Shown here: piece by piece, positions 7,000 through 15,936 of the stretch | Position numbering within the stretch: position 1 is the stretch's first letter | Layout: every line of letters begins with the position of its first letter | Assembly (NCBI GenBank): GCA_964513925.1 | Contig: CAZENR010000001.1 | Span: 62,001 to 126,000, forward strand | Length of the DNA stretch: 64,000 nt | DNA from: DAORHV01 sp964513925 | Lineage (GTDB): Bacteria > Patescibacteriota > Gracilibacteria > Peribacterales > Peribacteraceae | Direction of reading: 5' to 3' | Notes under the pieces: model-generated | The model's input: the letters and a program-made list of their open reading frames with translations, nothing else | What the model was told of the DNA's origin: nothing | Database searches by the model: none | Translations under genes and position numbers: made by a program

Positions 7000-8118
7000 A
7001 TGAAGCTCCTCATGATTTCCGGCGATCGCTCGCTCCTGCAGGGAAAGCAGGGCGCGTTTCATGCCATGCTGCAGGAGTTCTCGACGCACTGGGAGCGCAT
7101 CGATGTCATTACGCCGTTCACGCGCGAATCGTTGCTGTCTCCCAAGACATTTTTCGGCAACGTGCATTTTCATCCCTGTTCTTACCCATTGCCGTTGCAG
7201 CCATGGTGGATTGTGCGCAAGGGCATGCAGCTCATTCGGGAGCACGGTCATGCGGTGATGACCGTGCATGAGTATCCGCCGTTCTATAACGGCATCGGTG
7301 CGGCAATACTTACCAAGCGCACCAAGGTTCCAGCGGTGTACGAAATTCACCACATCGTCGGCGAACCGGTGCCGGCATCCATTGCCGAGTGGGTGGGTCG
7401 TCAAATGTCGCATGTATGGCTGAAGGCCGATGTACGTCCAGCCGCCGCGGTGCGAACCGTGAACGGCGGCGTGCGCGATACGCTGGTGCGCTGGGGCGTG
7501 CCCAGCAATCGCGTCGCGGTGGTGCCTTCGTTCTACTTGGACAAGGAACTGCTGCGCGCGAATCCGGGCATACCTAAGCAGTACGACATTGTCTTCTGCG
7601 GCAGGCTCGCGCCAAACAAGGGTCTCATCGATGTACTGCACGCCATTGCCGCATTGCCGGATGCCACGTTGCTGGTAACCGGCGACGGCGAAATGCGCAT
7701 GGTGGCCGAGAGCGTTGCGCATACGCTTGGCATTGTGGATCGGGTTACCTTTGCAGGCTGGCTTGGTACTTCCGCAGACGTCGTGCGCGCCATGCAGACC
7801 GGACGCGTGCTGGTCATGCACTCCAAGAGCGAGGGTGGGCCGCGCGTGGCCCTGGAGGCCATGGCCTTGGGGCTTCCGGTTGTTGCCACCAAAGTAGGCG
7901 TCATGCCCGATGTCATCCGGCACGGAGAAAACGGCATGCTGGTTGACGGCACCGTTGCCGAACTGACTGCAACACTGAAGACATTGTTGGCAGATGCCGA
8001 CCTGCGCAAACGCATGGGTGAGCAGGCTACCAAAATCACCGATCGTTTTGAGAAGCGCACGCTGATTCGCGAGTATGCCGAATTCTTGCAACAAATCGCT
8101 ACCCGAAACCGCACATGA
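7000..8118 (+). CDS. GT4 family glycosyltransferase
   Basis: 372 aa GT-B enzyme. The N-terminal part includes AVYEIHHIVGEP. The donor domain contains FCGRLAPNKGLIDVLHAI, VTGDGEM and the strong GT4 block SEGGPRVALEAMALGLPVVATK (nucleotide-sugar binding, EX7E). Its stop overlaps the next start as ATGA, so it is coupled to the gene at 8115. Likely acts at the cytoplasmic face on a lipid-linked glycan; linkage unknown. Confidence 0.88.
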   Translation: MKLLMISGDRSLLQGKQGAFHAMLQEFSTHWERIDVITPFTRESLLSPKTFFGNVHFHPCSYPLPLQPWWIVRKGMQLIREHGHAVMTVHEYPPFYNGIGAAILTKRTKVPAVYEIHHIVGEPVPASIAEWVGRQMSHVWLKADVRPAAAVRTVNGGVRDTLVRWGVPSNRVAVVPSFYLDKELLRANPGIPKQYDIVFCGRLAPNKGLIDVLHAIAALPDATLLVTGDGEMRMVAESVAHTLGIVDRVTFAGWLGTSADVVRAMQTGRVLVMHSKSEGGPRVALEAMALGLPVVATKVGVMPDVIRHGENGMLVDGTVAELTATLKTLLADADLRKRMGEQATKITDRFEKRTLIREYAEFLQQIATRNRT

Positions 8119-9110
8119 AGCTGCTATTCATCACTCAAAAACTTAAGCAGCAGGACGCATTCGGCATCTTGTGGGTGCGCGCATTCATCGCGCAGGGGTA
8201 CGAAGTGGAAGTCATTTGTCTGGAGGGGGACGGCAGCTCCTTCGAGTTTCCGGTGCATACGCTTGGCAAAGAACGCGGATGGTCGCGCGCCAAATCCATC
8301 CTCGAATTCTGGCGCCTTGTTCTTACGCTCAAGTACGACCGCGTGTTCGTGCACATGGCTCCGGTGTGGTACGCACTGGGGTGGTGGGCTTGGCTGCCTA
8401 AGCGTATTCCGTGCTACCTGTGGTACACCCATTACAAAATGCAGCTGGGTGTATGGCTGTTTGGCCTCTTTGGAAAGCGTTTCTTCTGCGCAACCCCCCA
8501 GAGCTTGCCGCAGTACGTCCGTTCACCAAAGAAAATAGTCGTTGGCCACGGTATCGATATGCAGTTCTGGCCGCAGCGCATTAACCAATGTCAGCAGCCC
8601 ACCAAGTTGCTCGTTGTACATCGCCTGAGCCGGTCTAAGCGCCTGGAGCTGAACATTCAATCCCTGCTCTACCTGCCAAGTGATTACACGTTGGATGTGT
8701 ACGGCATAGAGGCCGAAGCAGACTATGTCGCAGAACTTCGTGCATTGGTCCATACGCTCAAGCTCGGTCACCGTGTCACATTTCACGGAACCATGCCTAT
8801 GGACAAACTGCCGCAGGTGTACGCCCAGCATCGGCTTGTGCTGAACATGGCCAGTGAAACCATAGATAAAACCATGCTCGAGGCCATGACGTGCGGCTGC
8901 TATCCGGTCACGACCGCCGCCAACGCCAAGGCTATTGGCATTCCGGAGGCCCCTAGTGCCGATACGCCCGAGGCCATTGCCGAGTTCGTCCAGCGCTATG
9001 CGCAGACTGCCCCCATTTCCGCCGATGATATGTACCGCATCATCAGCCAAGGCCACAGCTTGCACGGGCTCATGGCGAAAATGGATGAGTATATTGGTAA
9101 AGGTGAGTAG
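8115..9110 (+). CDS. GT4-like glycosyltransferase
   Basis: 331 aa. Weaker GT4 signature than its two upstream neighbours but the same architecture: LLFITQKLKQQDAFG at the N-terminus, LLVVHRLSRSKRLE at the inter-domain strand, and TIDKTMLEAMTCGCYPVTT in the donor site. A Trp-rich hydrophobic patch (about residues 80-120) may attach it to the membrane. Translation is coupled to the preceding gene by ATGA. The AT-rich insert begins right after it. Confidence 0.8.
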   Translation: MKLLFITQKLKQQDAFGILWVRAFIAQGYEVEVICLEGDGSSFEFPVHTLGKERGWSRAKSILEFWRLVLTLKYDRVFVHMAPVWYALGWWAWLPKRIPCYLWYTHYKMQLGVWLFGLFGKRFFCATPQSLPQYVRSPKKIVVGHGIDMQFWPQRINQCQQPTKLLVVHRLSRSKRLELNIQSLLYLPSDYTLDVYGIEAEADYVAELRALVHTLKLGHRVTFHGTMPMDKLPQVYAQHRLVLNMASETIDKTMLEAMTCGCYPVTTAANAKAIGIPEAPSADTPEAIAEFVQRYAQTAPISADDMYRIISQGHSLHGLMAKMDEYIGKGE

Positions 9111-9132
9111 TTAACGTTGGTATTTGGTGTTA

Positions 9133-9612
9133 TTAAAACGGCCAAAAACTCTTTTTTTCCAACGAGAAACGTAGATCCTTTGCCTCTCCTTCAAGTGACT
9201 TAAACGTTGTAGCGATACTTGCCTGCTCAGCTTTAGTTTCTGGCGTGTCTGATAATGACCCAATCTTGCTTTCATTTTCCTTAATCACATCTTTAAGTTT
9301 CTTGTAAAAGCTCACTACCTTTTTTCGCAAAGCAGCGTCCTTGATTAACCAGAGACGCTCTCGTAAACAATCAAAGGATGATGTGCCTTGTTGTAAAGTT
9401 GCGAAATAAGAAGGGTATAAAGTTTTTGACTTTTCCCACACTTCATACATTGTGTGAATTGTAGTTTCAATATCGCTCAATTCATCACTAATTGATACCT
9501 TAATTGATTTGAGTTCCCTTGAGCTATCCCTGCGCGCATTATATTCATAACCTAAAATACCACCAACAACAGCAAGTCCAGCGCCCATGATTAGCGGCCA
9601 TGCATCATTCAT
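9133..9612 (-). CDS. Unknown membrane-anchored coiled protein in AT-rich insert
   Basis: 159 aa. One N-terminal hydrophobic segment (residues 4-22, LIMGAGLAVVGGILGY), then a long charged, probably helical cytoplasmic part ending FWPF. No family recognised. Base composition is clearly more AT-rich than the flanking glycan genes. Its ATG lies within the last codons of the upstream gene (8-nt overlap), so the two are translated together. Could be a transferred accessory gene. Confidence 0.65.
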   Translation of the reverse strand: MNDAWPLIMGAGLAVVGGILGYEYNARRDSSRELKSIKVSISDELSDIETTIHTMYEVWEKSKTLYPSYFATLQQGTSSFDCLRERLWLIKDAALRKKVVSFYKKLKDVIKENESKIGSLSDTPETKAEQASIATTFKSLEGEAKDLRFSLEKKSFWPF

Positions 9613-10039
9613 AGGTAACTTCTACTTTTTCATTAGAAATAATATAGGAGGCAAATTTTGCCTTTATCCCAGTTACACTGACTATTTGTTTTGCTTCAGG
9701 CAGCTTCTCTTTAGGTACTACAATATAAAAGCCAAAAGGCGCATTTCCCAGTTCTTTCCACGCAGGAAGACTATCAAGAAGCGGTGCACCGTTTTCGATT
9801 TTTAAGGTGAAAAGGACGGTATTATTTAAAGGAGATTCCTTGCCGTAGAGAATGATATCGGGGAATTGGCCATTAATTACCTTTTTGCTGTCTCCAGTGT
9901 TGTCGACCACATTGAATCTTCCTTGCAAATCGGATTGCACCCGTGCGATGACCTTTGGTCGAATGCTCATGTGTGGAGAATATACGTTTATCGATGAAGG
10001 AGCACAATCTACTTCATACCTCTTCACTGCTCCAGTCAT
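9605..10039 (-). CDS. Unknown protein, possibly PD-(D/E)XK nuclease-like fold
   Basis: 144 aa from ATG 10039, 9 nt after the stop of the aminotransferase; a longer GTG start at 10078 would overlap that gene. The pattern FPDIILYG, then VLFTLKIENG, then FGFYIVVPKEKLPEAKQI resembles small PD-(D/E)XK-like proteins (Asp, then E-x-E/K strand, then a Val-Pro strand), but the first acidic residue of the usual E-x-E is Lys here, so activity is doubtful. AT-rich like its partner at 9133. Family assignment is tentative. Confidence 0.55.
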   Translation of the reverse strand: MTGAVKRYEVDCAPSSINVYSPHMSIRPKVIARVQSDLQGRFNVVDNTGDSKKVINGQFPDIILYGKESPLNNTVLFTLKIENGAPLLDSLPAWKELGNAPFGFYIVVPKEKLPEAKQIVSVTGIKAKFASYIISNEKVEVTYE

Positions 10040-10047
10040 TTTATCAA

Positions 10048-11151
10048 CTACTTCACAGCTTGTCTCACCGCCTCGCACACCTCTTCCACGTGCGCGGAGG
10101 TCAGCTCAGCAAACATGGGTAGCGACAGTATCTGGTTTGCCTGCACTTCGGCTTCCGGGAAATCGCCAATACTCCACTGCCTGTCGGCGTATGCCGGCTG
10201 CAAGTGGATAGGAATAGGATAGTGGATTCCGGTGGAAACACCCCGTTCCTGCAGCTTCTTCTGTACCAGATCGCGGTTCTTCACGCGGATGACAAACAAG
10301 TGGTAGTTGCTTTCACGGTCGTTGTGGCTCGTGAACAATTCCACGCCGTCCATGCTGGAAAGTAGCGACCGGTACAAGGCAGCATGTTCGCGGCGCTTGG
10401 CATTCCAGCCGTCCAAATGCTTCAGCTTTACGCTCAAGACGGCACCCTGCAGGCCGTCCATGCGGTCGTTGCGTCCTACCATTTCGTGCACGTACTTTTT
10501 CGGCATGCCGTGCTCACGCAGCATGCGAACGCGCTTGGCAATCAGCTCATCGTCGGTGACGATCGCCCCGGCCTCGCCGTAGGCACCCAGGTTTTTTCCC
10601 GGATAAAAACTGAACGCCGCGCAATGTGCCAGCGTTCCGGTGCGCTTTCCTTTGTAGCGGCTTCCCTGTGCTTGTGCCGCGTCTTCTATCACGATCAGTT
10701 TGTGCTTTTTTGCCACTGCATGCACCGCATCCATATCGGCGGGTTGCCCGTACAGGTGTACCGGAATGATTGCTGCGGTTTTAGATGTGATGGCGGCTTC
10801 AATCTTCGCAGCATCAATGAGCGCATCGTCGCTGCGGCAATCCACCAGTACCGGAGTCGCACCGGCAAGCGAAATGCCCTCGGCGCTGGCAAAGAACGAG
10901 TTGGCTACGGTAATTACCTCCTGGCCCGGCCCAATATCGTATGCACGCAGCGGCAGCTCCAATGCCGCGGTACCCGATGCGAGGCCAACGCAATACTTGG
11001 CCCCGCAGTATGCTGCGAACTCCTTCTCGAACTGCTCCACGTATGGCCCGCCGGCAAACGCGCATTTATCCACAACGGCCTGCATTGCGGCGTCTACCTC
11101 CTGCTTTATGGAGCGATACTGCGCTTGTAAGTCTAAGAATGGTACTGGCAT
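10048..11151 (-). CDS. DegT/DnrJ/EryC1/StrS-family sugar aminotransferase
   Basis: 367 aa PLP enzyme that transaminates a keto-sugar nucleotide. Starts VPFLDLQAQY; SGTAALEL near 60-67; EDAAQAQG carries the PLP-ring Asp; FSFYPGKNLGAYGEAGA carries the Schiff-base Lys; HYPIPIHLQPAY is near the C-terminus. The sequence style matches 3-aminotransferases (FdtB/QdtB or WbpE type) rather than WecE. The substrate could be a dTDP-3-keto-6-deoxyhexose (rmlA/rmlB nearby) or UDP-3-keto-GlcNAcA. TAGCAT ends 6 nt before the ATG. The GNAT at 11224 could acetylate the product. Confidence 0.88.
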   Translation of the reverse strand: MPVPFLDLQAQYRSIKQEVDAAMQAVVDKCAFAGGPYVEQFEKEFAAYCGAKYCVGLASGTAALELPLRAYDIGPGQEVITVANSFFASAEGISLAGATPVLVDCRSDDALIDAAKIEAAITSKTAAIIPVHLYGQPADMDAVHAVAKKHKLIVIEDAAQAQGSRYKGKRTGTLAHCAAFSFYPGKNLGAYGEAGAIVTDDELIAKRVRMLREHGMPKKYVHEMVGRNDRMDGLQGAVLSVKLKHLDGWNAKRREHAALYRSLLSSMDGVELFTSHNDRESNYHLFVIRVKNRDLVQKKLQERGVSTGIHYPIPIHLQPAYADRQWSIGDFPEAEVQANQILSLPMFAELTSAHVEEVCEAVRQAVK

Positions 11152-11223
11152 GCGCGCATGCTAGCACGATCTGACAGAAAGTCCTTTTTCAACGACGGAT
11201 TCGGGTTTATCCTGCTGCTCTCG

Positions 11224-11733
11224 ATGACACGTTCCATCGTCCTTTCCGGCACGCAGGTGGCCTTGGCACGCATGACTGCCGAAGATCAGCCCTACTTTCA
11301 GCAATGGCTTGCAAACAATGAACAGCTGCGCGCCCAAATAGATGATCATCGCGTACCGACACTAGAAGACCAGCAGAAATGGTTTGAGCGCAGCCAACAG
11401 CCCGACCGCAAGATGTTCTCGGTTGTAACGCTGCCGGGAGAGGAGCTTATTGGCAACGGCGGATTCGTGAATATCAATCTTACGGAGCGGACCGCGACGC
11501 TGCGCATTACCATCGGTAATACGGGCGTGCACGGCAAAGGACTGGGAACCGAAGCGACGGCGCTTCTGGTGCGTGCCGGCTTTGAGCAGCTGGGACTGAA
11601 GCGTATCGATCTGCATGTCCTCAAGACCAATGCCCGTGCCATCCGTGTATACGAGAAGAACGGCTTTCGGCCCGCCGGAGATGCTCCGGGCAGCAGTGGT
11701 ACACTCGTCATGTCGCTTTCCAAGCCCGCATGA
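11224..11733 (+). CDS. GNAT N-acetyltransferase (RimJ/RimL type)
   Basis: 169 aa. A GNAT fold is suggested by IGNGGFVNIN, RITIGNTGVHGKGLGTEA (acetyl-CoA loop Q/R-x-x-G-x-G/A-like) and the LHVLKTNARAIRVYEKNGF motif typical of RimL-like enzymes. Next to a sugar aminotransferase, it most likely N-acetylates an amino-sugar nucleotide, a role like FdtC/WecD/WbpD; this is inference from context. ATG 11224 is preferred over the ORF start at 11158, since TATCCT ends about 10 nt before it. Ends with ATGA overlap into the FemAB-like gene. Confidence 0.8.
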   Translation: MTRSIVLSGTQVALARMTAEDQPYFQQWLANNEQLRAQIDDHRVPTLEDQQKWFERSQQPDRKMFSVVTLPGEELIGNGGFVNINLTERTATLRITIGNTGVHGKGLGTEATALLVRAGFEQLGLKRIDLHVLKTNARAIRVYEKNGFRPAGDAPGSSGTLVMSLSKPA

Positions 11734-12701
11734 GCCTTTCGTTGGTTCCCCACACCGCAGCGCAGGATTCCGCATGGGATACGTTTGTGGCTGCATCGCG
11801 CAACGGAACATTCTTCCACACCCGGCGTTTTTTGGCGTACCACCCAACGGACAGATTTACCGATGCATCGTTGTGGGTGCTCGACGGACAAACGCCGATT
11901 GCAGTCCTGCCCGCAGCAATAAAAGACAACAAGCTCGTAGCGCACCCGGGGGCTTCGTACGGAGGAGTCGTGCTTGCAGATCCAGTGGGAGTGAAGCAGT
12001 GCGGCGAAGTGCTAGACGCACTCATGGCGCTCGCCAAGGAGCGCAAGCTGCAAGGCATGGAATTTCTGCGGTTGCCGCCACAGAGCATTCGGCAGCACTA
12101 CGCCGACGACCAGGAGTACTGGCTGTATCAGCGCGGATGGACCTGTTCACGTTTCGAGATGGATGGCGCCATAGATCTCTCCGGCATGAACCCCGATGAT
12201 GTCCTGCCTTCGCTTACCGGTAAGTGCCGCAATATGGTGCGACAAGCCGAACGCGGGGAAGTGAGCGTAAAGGTCACCCAGGATTTTGCCGGTTTTTGGA
12301 AGATTTTGGAGGCCACACTGACCGCGCGCCATGGCACGAAGCCCACGCACACCTTGGCGGAAATACAAAAGTTGCATGCCCTGTGCCCAAATGACGTTCG
12401 TTTGTTTGGAGCCTATAAAGATGGTGCGCTCGTGGGCGGAATCGTTGTGGTAACCATTCACTCCGCTGCGCTCTATACCTTGTACATGGCGCAAGACTAC
12501 GCTCATCAGAAGGTGCATCCGATGCATCTCATCCTGACCCATGTCATGCAGACGGCAATCTCCGAGCGCCGTCGCGCGCTGCATTTGGGAGTATCCACCG
12601 AAGATGGCGGCAAGGTCATCAACGAAGGACTGTTCTTCTTTAAGGAGAGTTTTGGGTGCAGGCCCGTGCGTCGCGAATCGTGGCAAAAGACACTGCAGTA
12701 G
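11730..12701 (+). CDS. FemAB-like / GNAT-fold aminoacyl- or acyltransferase
   Basis: 323 aa. The tandem-GNAT layout of the FemAB/BioF2-like group is visible: FFHTRRFLAYHPTDRF near the N-terminus, LPSLTGKCRNMVRQAERG (the conserved K-x-R-N-x-I/V-R-x-A helix) near 160-177, and HLGVSTEDGGKVINEGLFFFKESFG at the C-terminus. Such proteins add amino acids to lipid II or modify exopolysaccharide. Here it is coupled by ATGA to a sugar acetyltransferase, so a glycan-modifying role is as likely as peptidoglycan branching. Confidence 0.75.
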   Translation: MSLSLVPHTAAQDSAWDTFVAASRNGTFFHTRRFLAYHPTDRFTDASLWVLDGQTPIAVLPAAIKDNKLVAHPGASYGGVVLADPVGVKQCGEVLDALMALAKERKLQGMEFLRLPPQSIRQHYADDQEYWLYQRGWTCSRFEMDGAIDLSGMNPDDVLPSLTGKCRNMVRQAERGEVSVKVTQDFAGFWKILEATLTARHGTKPTHTLAEIQKLHALCPNDVRLFGAYKDGALVGGIVVVTIHSAALYTLYMAQDYAHQKVHPMHLILTHVMQTAISERRRALHLGVSTEDGGKVINEGLFFFKESFGCRPVRRESWQKTLQ

Positions 12702-12746
12702 ATTTCAGAGCTTTACGATTCCTGAAAACCTGTATTCTGTAGCTAC

Positions 12747-13580
12747 ATGGCCAATCAGACCATTCCCTGCTCCGTGCTCGTACTTACCCGAAACAGCGCG
12801 GCAACGCTGGAGCGCTGCCTAATGCCTTTGCAACCCTTTGCCGAGCTGCTGGTGCACGATGCAAACAGCGTCGATGACACCGTCGCCATCGCCAAGCGCT
12901 TGGGTGCAAAGGTGCTACCGCAGTATCCCGAGGACACCGTAACGCCGAGCCTGCGGGTGAAGAACTTCACCGACATGCGCTTGCGTCAGCGTGCGGATGC
13001 AGCAAACGATTGGGTGCTGTACGTAGATTCCGACGAGGAGCTCAGTGCCGAAGCGGTGGCGGAACTTGGCGTGCTGCTGCCCACGCTGGATCCAAAAACC
13101 ATCATTAAAATCCCACGCGTGCCGGTGATAGGCGGCGTGCCAAGAACGCACGGACACCTCACCCCCGACATTATGCCGCGCGTGCACAACCGCAAGAGCG
13201 GCGCCACGCTGCAACAAGGCAAAACCGTGCACGAGAAGTACCAGTACGATGCCAGCTTCCGCGAAGTGACGCTGCAGCATCCGCTGTACGTGCCACTCCC
13301 CGATGTTGCCGATTTACGCGCCAAGGACGACCGATACCTACTGCTCGAGCTGGAGCGTATGCGTCGCGAGGGGTATAGCTGGGCGCAGTACGTTCGCTGG
13401 ATCCTGTTTCGCGAGCCGCTTATTATGGCGCTGCTCCTGCTGCGCATTCTGCGTAAGCTTCCTGAACTAGGGCGTAAAGATTCCATTCCGGTCGATCACC
13501 ATTTGCGATACGTACGGTACCACTGGAGGTTGTTTCGCGGAGTAACAGGAATGATGTTTCGGCGCACAGCGAAGGTGTGA
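12747..13580 (+). CDS. GT2 glycosyltransferase (WaaE/KdtX-like)
   Basis: 277 aa, GT-A fold. SVLVLTRNSAATLERCL (8-24) is the nucleotide-binding strand. DANSVDDT and YVDSDEEL supply the DXD-type metal site. The C-terminal part has a hydrophobic stretch (about 225-240) flanked by basic residues, like membrane-associated WaaE enzymes. Probably adds one sugar to a lipid-linked chain. TATTCT ends 8 nt before the ATG, so it has its own promoter despite collinearity with the FemAB-like gene. Confidence 0.82.
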   Translation: MANQTIPCSVLVLTRNSAATLERCLMPLQPFAELLVHDANSVDDTVAIAKRLGAKVLPQYPEDTVTPSLRVKNFTDMRLRQRADAANDWVLYVDSDEELSAEAVAELGVLLPTLDPKTIIKIPRVPVIGGVPRTHGHLTPDIMPRVHNRKSGATLQQGKTVHEKYQYDASFREVTLQHPLYVPLPDVADLRAKDDRYLLLELERMRREGYSWAQYVRWILFREPLIMALLLLRILRKLPELGRKDSIPVDHHLRYVRYHWRLFRGVTGMMFRRTAKV

Positions 13581-13610
13581 TTTCGCCTGTTATCTCAACA
13601 TAAAAAAGTT

Positions 13611-13625
13611 CATGAGGATCTCATG
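13611..13625 (-). terminator. Possible intrinsic terminator after the oxidoreductase gene
   Basis: Perfect inverted repeat CATGAG-GAT-CTCATG; read on the minus strand it is followed by AACTTTTTT. It lies about 90 nt past the stop of the minus-strand oxidoreductase gene, in a 134-nt convergent gap that otherwise shows nothing coding. Confidence 0.45.
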
Positions 13626-13714
13626 CCGCTTCTTTGTGCGCGATAAAGCAGTTTGCTCGCACAACATAGGGAAACGCATTCCGAACTACATGAAACTTGC
13701 GTTGCTGAGAAGGC

Positions 13715-14719
13715 CTACAACTCCACAGGCGCATGCTTCTTCAGCGACTCGTTTGCCAGCGACAACACTTTCACCATATGCAGCCCGTCTTCGCCCGACA
13801 CGCGCGCCTTCTCCTTACCGGCAATACATGCCAAAAAGTGTTTTGCCTGCGTATTGAGCGGCTCTGCGCGCTTTAGCGACGGAATGAGCACGTCTCCACT
13901 GCGGTACTTGGGGAAAAACGGATCGGGCTTGGTTTCGTCCCGGTCTACACCGCTGTCATACAGGCGCACCTTCTCACTGGGTTCCAAGTCGTTGTAGACG
14001 ATCATCGCCTTGGTGCCGCCGATGAGCGTCTGCCGAATTTTCACCGGCGAAAGCCAGCTGACGTGAATGTGGGCATGAAAACCTGAGGCAAACTTCAGGT
14101 GCAAGTGCCCCACCTCGGCATGCGTGCCGTAATGTGCGCTGCCGCAGGCGAATACTTCCCGTAAGTTCGCCAGGTTCTCCAGTTCGTTCAAGATAGTAAG
14201 GTCGTGCACGGCAAGGTCGTAAAACACGTTGCTGTCCTTTTGAATGATTCCCAGGTTGATGCGCGTGGAATCGAAGTACAGTAGTTCACCCAGCTTCTTG
14301 GCCTGGGTGTACTCTCGTATTCTTGCCACTGATTCGGTGTACGCGAACGTGTGGTCTACAAGGAGCTGCAACTTCTTCTTTGCTGCAAGATCGACAAGTT
14401 CTTGGGCCTGTTCCACGGTTGCGGTCATCGGCTTTTCCACAAGAACATGCTTTCCGGCTTCCAGTGCGGCTTTGGCCAGGGGGTAATGCGATGCAGTCGG
14501 AGTGGCGATGACAATGGCGTCCAGCGAGCTATCCGCAAGCAGGTCTTCGTACGATTGCGTGAATTTCGTGCCGGGATATTGCAGGCTGAACCGCTTCACT
14601 AAATCCGCCGAGAGATCACAGCCCCACTGCAAGCGACACTGTTCCAGTGCGGCAAAGTTCCGCAGCCAGTTGGGGCCCCAGTAGCCCAAGCCTACGACGC
14701 CTATCGAAATGGTCGACAT
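13715..14719 (-). CDS. Gfo/Idh/MocA-family oxidoreductase
   Basis: 334 aa NAD(P)-dependent sugar dehydrogenase. The Rossmann start is IGVVGLGYWGPNWLRNF (6-22). EKPMTATVEQA contains the catalytic Lys of the EKP motif, and the YDLAVHDLTILNEL helix carries the His. Homologues with this N-terminus often oxidise UDP-GlcNAcA at C3 ahead of a DegT aminotransferase; here that would pair it with 10048, which is inference. The start is ATG 14719, not the upstream ATG at 14731, because the extended -10 TGG-TATGAT ends 7 nt before 14719 and covers the other ATG. Confidence 0.85.
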   Translation of the reverse strand: MSTISIGVVGLGYWGPNWLRNFAALEQCRLQWGCDLSADLVKRFSLQYPGTKFTQSYEDLLADSSLDAIVIATPTASHYPLAKAALEAGKHVLVEKPMTATVEQAQELVDLAAKKKLQLLVDHTFAYTESVARIREYTQAKKLGELLYFDSTRINLGIIQKDSNVFYDLAVHDLTILNELENLANLREVFACGSAHYGTHAEVGHLHLKFASGFHAHIHVSWLSPVKIRQTLIGGTKAMIVYNDLEPSEKVRLYDSGVDRDETKPDPFFPKYRSGDVLIPSLKRAEPLNTQAKHFLACIAGKEKARVSGEDGLHMVKVLSLANESLKKHAPVEL

Positions 14720-14726
14720 GCCAGCA

Positions 14727-14732
14727 ATCATA
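14727..14732 (-). promoter_or_regulatory. Extended -10 (TGG-TATGAT) of the oxidoreductase gene
   Basis: TATGAT with an upstream TGG ends 7 nt before ATG 14719. It includes the alternative upstream ATG, which therefore cannot be the start of this transcript. Confidence 0.5.
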
Positions 14733-14737
14733 CCAGA

Positions 14738-15928
14738 TCAACGCCTTGTCACGCGGCCAATGGCATCGGACACGATGTGTTTCACTGCCTCGACCCCAAA
14801 CAGATCCTGCGCCTTCATTCGCGCCTTGTCGGCGATGCGCTGCCTCTCTGTCGCATCCAAAAGATGCTCAAGTCCGTCGCCATACTCTTGCGGTGTGGCA
14901 CACAGCAGCACCTCTTCTCCGTGCACAAACGGATACCCCGCGGTTTTGGTGGTGAGCAGGGGTAGTCCGCGGCAGAGCGGCTCGAAGACTTTTTGCTGCA
15001 TGCCGGTGCCGGAAATCCACGGGCACAGGGCAATATCCATGCTTGCAAGAAACGCGCCTAGGTCTTCCACGAAGCCCGTAGTGCGGACATCGTTTGCCAA
15101 ATAGTGCTGGTAGCGTTCCGGGAATTTTTTACCGGTGAGATGAAAACGGAACTTTCCAGGGAAGCGCTGTCGCACCAGTGGAACGATGTCTTTGAGTACA
15201 AACTCCGCAGCGTCACGATTGTGCCCCATGTTGTAATTGGAGCTTAAGAACACCACATCCAGCACCTCTTTTTGCGTGTGACGCTTGTCCGCGAAGCAGC
15301 GTGACAACCCGCGCAGCGGCAGCGTGCCGTGATTGGTTGCCCCCAGACCTGCGTAGAATCGCTCTTCGTCGGGTGTAATGGCTAAGATGAGGTCGCTTTC
15401 CTGTGCGGCAATGCGCTCGCCAGGATATTTGGGTATGGCCTTCAGCCTGGATAGCAAGCTGCCGCCATGTTCATCCATGCAGTTCTGCGGCTCATTGAGC
15501 GACGACTTTACGATCATCGGGATGCCGCAGGACTTAAGCAGGCGCAGCACGGGCCAATGTGTGGAATATTCCATCCAAACGACATCGGGCTTGAAGTGCT
15601 GCACAGCATCGATCACCGTGCGTTGGTACTTCGGGTCTGTGTATTCAAGCGCGGCGCCATCCAGCAGCGCCGGATTGCGGAGTACCGCAGGCAGCCGCCG
15701 CAGCAGCAATGCCAGCGGATGCCGAGGGTGCGGCACCAGTGTGAGTGGAATACCCGCTTTTTCAAAAGCGGCTTGGGCCCCTGAAACATCTTGGAATGCG
15801 TGGTATTTGGCAATGACGTGAATCTCGTATCCAAGTTCTCGCATTTGCAGGTAGCCGCAAAAACGATCCTGCTGGCAGGCGCCGGTTGCCGGGTAGGGAA
15901 CCCACGGAGTGAGAATGAGAACGCGCAT
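14738..15928 (-). CDS. GT4-type glycosyltransferase
   Basis: 396 aa. N-terminus VLILTPWVPYPATGACQQDR resembles glycosyltransferases that start from a Gly-rich PxPxxxG loop. The donor domain has VVFLSSNYNMGHNRDAAEF, VRTTGFVEDLGAFLASMDIALCPW and GTGMQQKVFEPLCRGLPLLTT (the Lys-x-x-Glu site). Follows gmd by 8 nt on the same strand, so it is probably co-transcribed with it. Sugar donor unknown; a GDP-sugar is plausible from the neighbours. Confidence 0.82.
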   Translation of the reverse strand: MRVLILTPWVPYPATGACQQDRFCGYLQMRELGYEIHVIAKYHAFQDVSGAQAAFEKAGIPLTLVPHPRHPLALLLRRLPAVLRNPALLDGAALEYTDPKYQRTVIDAVQHFKPDVVWMEYSTHWPVLRLLKSCGIPMIVKSSLNEPQNCMDEHGGSLLSRLKAIPKYPGERIAAQESDLILAITPDEERFYAGLGATNHGTLPLRGLSRCFADKRHTQKEVLDVVFLSSNYNMGHNRDAAEFVLKDIVPLVRQRFPGKFRFHLTGKKFPERYQHYLANDVRTTGFVEDLGAFLASMDIALCPWISGTGMQQKVFEPLCRGLPLLTTKTAGYPFVHGEEVLLCATPQEYGDGLEHLLDATERQRIADKARMKAQDLFGVEAVKHIVSDAIGRVTRR

Positions 15929-15936
15929 GGCAATCG

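Noticed and set aside
6778..8094. 438-aa open frame antisense to two glycosyltransferases
   Set aside because: Composition is His/Arg/Gln-rich with no motif, and the opposite strand carries textbook GT4 signatures. Codon bias of GC-rich genes leaves long empty antisense frames.
14720..14731. Upstream ATG (14731) as start of the Gfo/Idh/MocA gene
   Set aside because: It lies inside the extended -10 TGG-TATGAT, so the transcript would start after it.
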